Below the pieces are notes generated by a model. That model saw nothing but the letters and a program-made list of their open reading frames with translations. It did no database searches and had not been told where the DNA came from. Positions 58,924-64,000 of a stretch of 64,000 nt of DNA are shown here, one piece after another. The stretch comes from Piper betle (taxonomy: Eukaryota > Streptophyta > Magnoliopsida > Piperales > Piperaceae), in assembly GCA_033002965.1 (NCBI GenBank), contig JAURVB010014869.1, positions 55,268 through 119,267 of the forward strand, written 5' to 3'. The position numbers and the translations under genes are program-made. Numbering within the stretch: position 1 is the first letter of the stretch; the number at the start of each line of letters is the position of its first letter.

Positions 58924-60407
58924 GGTTTGGAGCGGGTGTGTGGCGTCTTCCAAACTGATGGCAAATCTGGCCACCCTTGCCTTATGTTAGCCAACTTTGT
59001 TCACTTCCGCGGGGCCGATCGATTAAATTTAGTTTTAAGTTGATTAAAATAATTCTAATATCTAACAACAAATTTTGCTTATAATTTCAAATCTATTAAA
59101 TTTGGTTTGGCCCCATTAAACTAAACAATACCCTCGTACCCTATAAATCTAGTATACAAATGGCACGTGCTTAAAACTTAGCCTGCTCGCGTTTAAGTTT
59201 AAAAAATGGACCAAAGTAAAAGACACATTATCAACTCTTATTAATAAGATGGCACTAAAAGTTGGAATGAAAAATAGGAGATTCAACCTATTAAAATAAA
59301 ATGAAATAAACATAATATATTAAATTATTATCATTTATTATTTATTTAATTAGAGTTTATCTTTAAAATTAGATTATATGATCTCCTCTTTCAAAACCGG
59401 GTTGTTTAAACGATTCAGACAATAGTATTCACCTTAGCCATTGATTAATTAATTTGAAAACTTTTACCTTGGTTCAGTCATTAACCAAGTTTATAAGCTT
59501 ATCTCATAATCAAATTTTTGCCACAGTTAAACGGTTAATATATGGTCAAATTTTTTCCATTCTATATATATCATGCATATGTAGACACAATAGTATTAAG
59601 TTGGTTACAAAATACATTCATCTAAAATACTTCCTTACTCACAAAATATTAAATGTTTTCAACCATTGAAATTACGATAATATAGTATTAACAAATCAAG
59701 AAATAAGTAAATAAATAATCTAAATTAAGTAAATTCAACAAAGTGATACTTTGACAAATAAAATTTCGAGATTTATATTAAAGTAGAAATGAGTTTTTTG
59801 GTTACATATAAAATTACTAACTAATGTCCGGTTAAATCGGTAAATAGCTTACCATAGAGCCTTTTACCAATACCATTCATATTCAAAGTCTTGTTAGTCA
59901 AATTAAGAAGGTTTTTACTATTTTCCCCTTACCATGAATAAGCTTTTCATAAATTTTATCCTCTGTTTAATTTGAAACGGTTGGTAAATTCATAAATCGG
60001 ATGACCCATTAAACTTTGTTCCTCTCGGTACAAATGAATGGTTAATGGTCAATAATTAGAATGTTTAAAAATTTTGGTTCTTATTGATAATCTTACCTAT
60101 AGGGGTGAAATTGGGTGTAGCCTATTGTTATGACCTTGACCTTAAAGTTTTTTTTTTTTTACTTCGTAATTTATAAAAGGCTGAGTGTTTTTGATTTGTC
60201 ACAAAAATTGTCGACACATCTTCTTTGTGGGCCCCGAGGTAGACATACATAGTGAAAAAAAAATGGCGGGAGGGAGGGATGGCCTACCCGCCATTTCGAA
60301 ATTTCCAAAAATCTTGAAGCCCAGAAGAAGTACCAACCACCAGATTACACTGCTTGTAGAGATCTTCTCTCCAAGCACACAGTTTTCCTTTGGCGAAGCG
60401 ATCGGCG
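58924..60407. other. Intergenic DNA and BRCA1 upstream region
   Basis: AT-rich up to about 60200 with no gene. From 60200 to 60407 composition rises toward the BRCA1 leader; no clear TATA box is seen. The open frame starting at 60185 overlaps the leader in another phase and is not a gene. Confidence 0.45.
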
Positions 60408-63400
60408 ATGGCGGATTTGGGTCTGCTGGAGAAGATGGGCGGCGAGCTCAAATGCCCCATCTGGTGCCTTTTCCTTGTTTTTCTGTTGGCCTTCTTTTTC
60501 TAGCTTCATCTTTCTCATCGTTCCCCCGCTTGCTTGAAAAATATTGGATTGTGTTTGAGGCATTTCTTTTAGCCTATCATAGCTTCATTTCTGTCATCCT
60601 TTACTTTGTTTCTTGTGTGATAATACATATTATTGCATCCAGTTTTGGGTGATGGAGATGTTGTTGGTTGGATTTATTCGGATGAAGAGCTCCATTGATT
60701 AACAACGTCCCTCTTTTTTCTAATTCATCCTTTTTGGGTAAGTAGCTGAAAAGCACAATCTGATGTTAGTCTAGCCTATCATAGCTTCATCGTTATTTCG
60801 TCGTTTGTTGTCATTGCTTAGCTTGTTCATTGTGATGATGATTATGCAGTCACTGTTTTGGGTGATTGGAATATTGGAATGTGCTTGGGGTTTTGTTATC
60901 AAAGTAGCGTGCTGCTTTGATTTCTTGAGATGAGCAGTTCAATGGATTAACACGATCCATCTTTTCCTTTAGGATGGAATGCTAGTCAGTCGGTGAGCAG
61001 AGATTTAGTGACTTTTTTTTGCCTATCGTGGGAGCTTCATCTTTGTCATCGTTTAGCTTGTTGATTGTATGATATGCTCATTGTTTTGGGTGATTGAAAT
61101 ATTGGATTATGTTTGCAGCTAGTAAAGTTTTTTAGTCATTAAATTGGCGTGCTGCTTTGATTGCTCTGGGTGAGCAGTTCAATTGATTTCAACAAGATCC
61201 CATTTTTATCTTGTTCCTGTTTCGACGTATATAATTTTAGTTATCAAAGTAGCTTAAGTGGCCAATCTGGTATGCCCAGAGGTAAAGTCTCCAATTGTGT
61301 CGTCTACTCATTACTGGATGATTGCCATGGACCCTCTACTATTGGAGTGCAGTTTATTCGACAAGTCCTCATTTTTCTTATTTCGCCGAATGTATCCATC
61401 CTTGTTTCGGGCTTTTTATTGGTAGTCCTGTATGCTTCTTTATCTTGTTTCCTATGACTGCTTAGGCATGAAGGATTGTGCGCTAAGAATTGGTTATTAA
61501 CTCTGTGCAGCATGAGCCTTTTAACCTCAGCCGTTTCCCTCACATGCAATCATTTCTTCTGCAAGTATGATCCATTGCTTCCTTGGGTATTTTGAAGCAG
61601 ATAGACATTAGCTCTAAGAGATTCTGATTCTTATGTGTTGTTAATCTGGACAGGTCGTGCATTTCAAAGTCAATGAAATCCTCATCCAGTTGCCCAGTTT
61701 GTAAACTGCCTTGTCGTCCCAGAGGTAGGTATTTGAATCTGGATGCAGTTTTCTTGTATTGCATGAGTTGATCGAGCGAAAAAATAATTTCTGAGTAGAT
61801 GAACCCGTTATCGTAAAATTTGGCATAGTTAACTTGTAATACATGAGTTGATCAAGTGAAATGTGTTAAGAGTAGTTCGCCTTGAAACATGACATACAAT
61901 AAAGTCTTCTTTATTTTCTTACTCATTAGGAAATTTCATAAGCCACAAAAATAGTCCTCTTGTGATGTCAGTTCAGTGAACTCAGATTTTAGCATTGATG
62001 AGAACTTTAATTTTCTCAACTTCGCCACAAGTTATCATTGAAACATTTCTTGAAAAAACTGTCGAAATTGACTTCAAAAGTATGTTAAGTTGCGCTAGGT
62101 TGCAGCTACTTTTATAGTTGAATGGCAATTTGTATTTTTCACTAAATTGTTATTAAGCTCAAATCCAGAAACAGATTGGGCTTTGTGATGATGATATTTG
62201 CTCTGCATGAATATACCAAAAGTGAACACTTTGGACTTCAAGCTCCTCTTATTGTTCCGCAGAGGTACGCCCAGCTCCTCACATGGATAATATGGTCAAC
62301 ATCTACAAAAGTATGGAAATGGCTTCAGGAGTTAATATATTTTTCTCGCAGCCTGCCCCAAAGGAAGGTGAGTTCTGGTATGATTCATTTGCAAAAATTT
62401 CAATAGTTTCATTGTATGTAAACGAGGTATCATATGAGTTTAGAATTTCTGTTTGAAAGGTCCCATTCTTATTTTATCAACCAAACATGTAAACTCTATA
62501 GCTAAATTTACAATAGCTGAAAACTAACACCTCAGTAATAATGAAAAGGAAAGAAGTTCTACTCGTAATTTTTTAGTTTACGTTTGATCATCTACTAACA
62601 AACTGTGTTTTGCTCCTAGAAGGACTAATTGATGAAGATGGTCATACATCCAAGCCAAATGGTGCTCGCAAATGCAAAAAGAACAAGGATATGAAGAGAA
62701 AATTGGCTCAAAATTCAGAAACTACAAATCAAGAAGTTGCAGATTCTCAAACATCTGAACAACTTTCATTTCCTGCTAAGAAAAGGGTTCATGTGCCTCT
62801 AAACAATCCATTTGAGATAGAAGAGCAATCTGTTAAGGCTTCTACAATGGAGAAATTAGAGAAAAATTCAAGTCATTTTACTGGCAGTAAAGAATTTTCA
62901 AGCTTGGTGAAGGAAAGGCCTTCTTTTGATGAAAAGGGCAATCCTCTTTTTCATCCTTTTTTTGGCTGAGAGAAGAGAACGAGGATGATCACGCTGAAGA
63001 TCTCAGTGATGATTTATCACAAAATGATATGGCTTTTGATTCTCACGAACGCATTATACCATCTTTTAGTGATATTAAGGATTCAGATGATGATATACCA
63101 ACCAAAGTTTCTCCATCTGTAAGCACTTATTGGCTATATGCTATATCTTTTCATCTTAGAGGTATTGTAACTTATATGTTTTATTGTCTTGCATTATGAA
63201 GGTCGGGTTGGACAGGGAACACAAGCCTGCAGATTTTTATGACAGTGAAATGTTTGATTGGACACAGAGACCTTGCTCTCCTGAACTTTTTCTACACCAA
63301 TGAAAAGAAAGGTAAACTTGTTGCTTCTTCCTTACCATCTTCACCTATTATGTAAATCATGCTGTATGAAGAATGATTCGTGCTAAATTCAGGGTGGCAA

Positions 63401-64000
63401 GAAAGCTAAGGCGATTTCTGAAGATACAAAGGCTTCAGGTTTGTCATCTCTCTTTTTTTAAAATTTTTTTTTACTACAGTTAAATTCTAACATCTGCACC
63501 ATTCATTAAAGAACTAAATGTTGCAATATTTGTTGAAACCCTGGTGCCCAATCAGTTCCTTTGAACTAATGCAGATGTTAATGATAATGGCATTCATCCA
63601 CAACCAACATGCAATGAAAGACGTTCCATTGAAAATTTTTCTTCTGATTCAGATGATGAATGTAGGCATTCAAATAATCAAAATGTGAGTACTCTCAACG
63701 TTAGAAAACTTCGGCAGATGCCTAGGCGACAAAATGTTAGGTTTAATTTTAAGTCTATCAAAAGGACTAGAAGTGAGGTACCCATAAGAAACCTTGATAC
63801 TGGCACGGAAAATTCAGACAGAACCGGTGCTGTGAAGGAACAAAGTCATGGAACAGAAAAAAATCCGGTGGACTTTGCTATATTGAAATGCCAAAGCAAG
63901 ACAAAAGAATATGCAGACAAAGTAGAAGGTGAAGGCAGTGGCAGTGGTAAAAAATCTGGATCAAAAAGAAAACTCAAAGTGAGAAGACCACAATTAAGGA
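60408..64000 (+). CDS. BRCA1: BRCA1 homologue, 5' part (runs off the right edge)
   Basis: Exons by splice sites and phase: 60408-60463, 61511-61564, 61654-61724, 62263-62367, 62620-63118, 63202-63311, 63393-63438, and 63575 to beyond 64000. Exons 1-3 join to MADLGLLEKMGGELKCPIC, then MSLLTSAVSLTCNHFFCK, SCISKSMKSSSSCPVCKL: a complete C3HC4 RING. Exon 4 gives VRPAPHMDNMVNIYKSMEMA. Exon 5 has the plant BRCA1 blocks EKGNPLFHPFFWLREE and PSFSDIKDSDDD. Exon 6 has DFYDSEMFDWTQRPCSPE. PHD and BRCT domains should lie outside the window. Plant BRCA1 pairs with BARD1 as a ubiquitin ligase in homologous recombination repair. Two frameshifts occur as written: T7 at 62957-62963 (eight expected, giving FFWLREE) and T5 at 63287-63291 (six expected, giving PELFSTPMKRK). 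Confidence 0.88.

Noticed and set aside
1..64000. CRISPR array, bacterial operon or phage content
   Set aside because: No regularly spaced exact repeats with unique spacers. Gene structure and repeats are those of a plant nuclear genome.

Overview
The window is nuclear DNA from a flowering plant. The evidence is spliced genes with plant-type protein families (a P-class PPR protein, a linker histone H1, a BRCA1 homologue), plant Ty3/gypsy LTR retrotransposons primed by initiator-Met tRNA, and hAT-type miniature elements. The GC-rich H1 and BRCA1 first exons and the agmatine-coumaroyltransferase-like BAHD relic fit a monocot, but that is only an inference. Most of the 64 kb is repeat-derived and only a few loci look like working genes.

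Layout. 1-5.8 kb: an intact, intronless PPR gene (minus strand) flanked by two diverged copies of one ~400-bp segment. 5.8-16.6 kb: a nested pair. A solo LTR (5 bp target duplication CGATC) is split by a complete gag-only LTR retrotransposon of a related subfamily (5 bp target duplication CCTCG). The inner element has a primer-binding site, a polypurine tract, nearly identical 2.85 kb LTRs and one intact 630-residue Gag. 16.6-22 kb: AT-rich sequence with relics. 22-23.2 kb: a linker histone H1 gene with a recognisable histone promoter (CCAAT box, hexamer plus octamer, TATA). 23.9-24.8 kb: a GC-rich foldback-ended element. 25-31.7 kb: repeats, a possible GASA-like relic, and the remains of another gag-type element with its LTR.

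31.7-47.5 kb: an old, large LTR retrotransposon (plus strand, target duplication CTAAA/CTGAA). Its 5' LTR contains a ~4.7 kb block holding a PPR-DYW fragment, a multi-exon membrane-protein gene copy without a start codon, and a hAT MITE. Its 3' LTR contains an opposite-strand solo LTR of the family seen at 6-16 kb. 49.6-53.1 kb: a processed CPL/FCP1-type phosphatase pseudogene and a BAHD acyltransferase pseudogene. 53.6-58.9 kb: MITEs, an inverted duplication around an (AT)n tract, and a small gene of unknown family broken only by a homopolymer. 60.4-64 kb: the 5' half of a BRCA1 homologue that runs off the right edge.

Two themes recur. First, one retrotransposon lineage has repeatedly inserted into itself and its relatives. 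Second, three otherwise well-preserved loci (H1, BRCA1 twice, and the 57 kb gene) are broken only by one-base length changes in homopolymers. Sequencing or assembly error is the simplest explanation and should be excluded before any of them is called a pseudogene.
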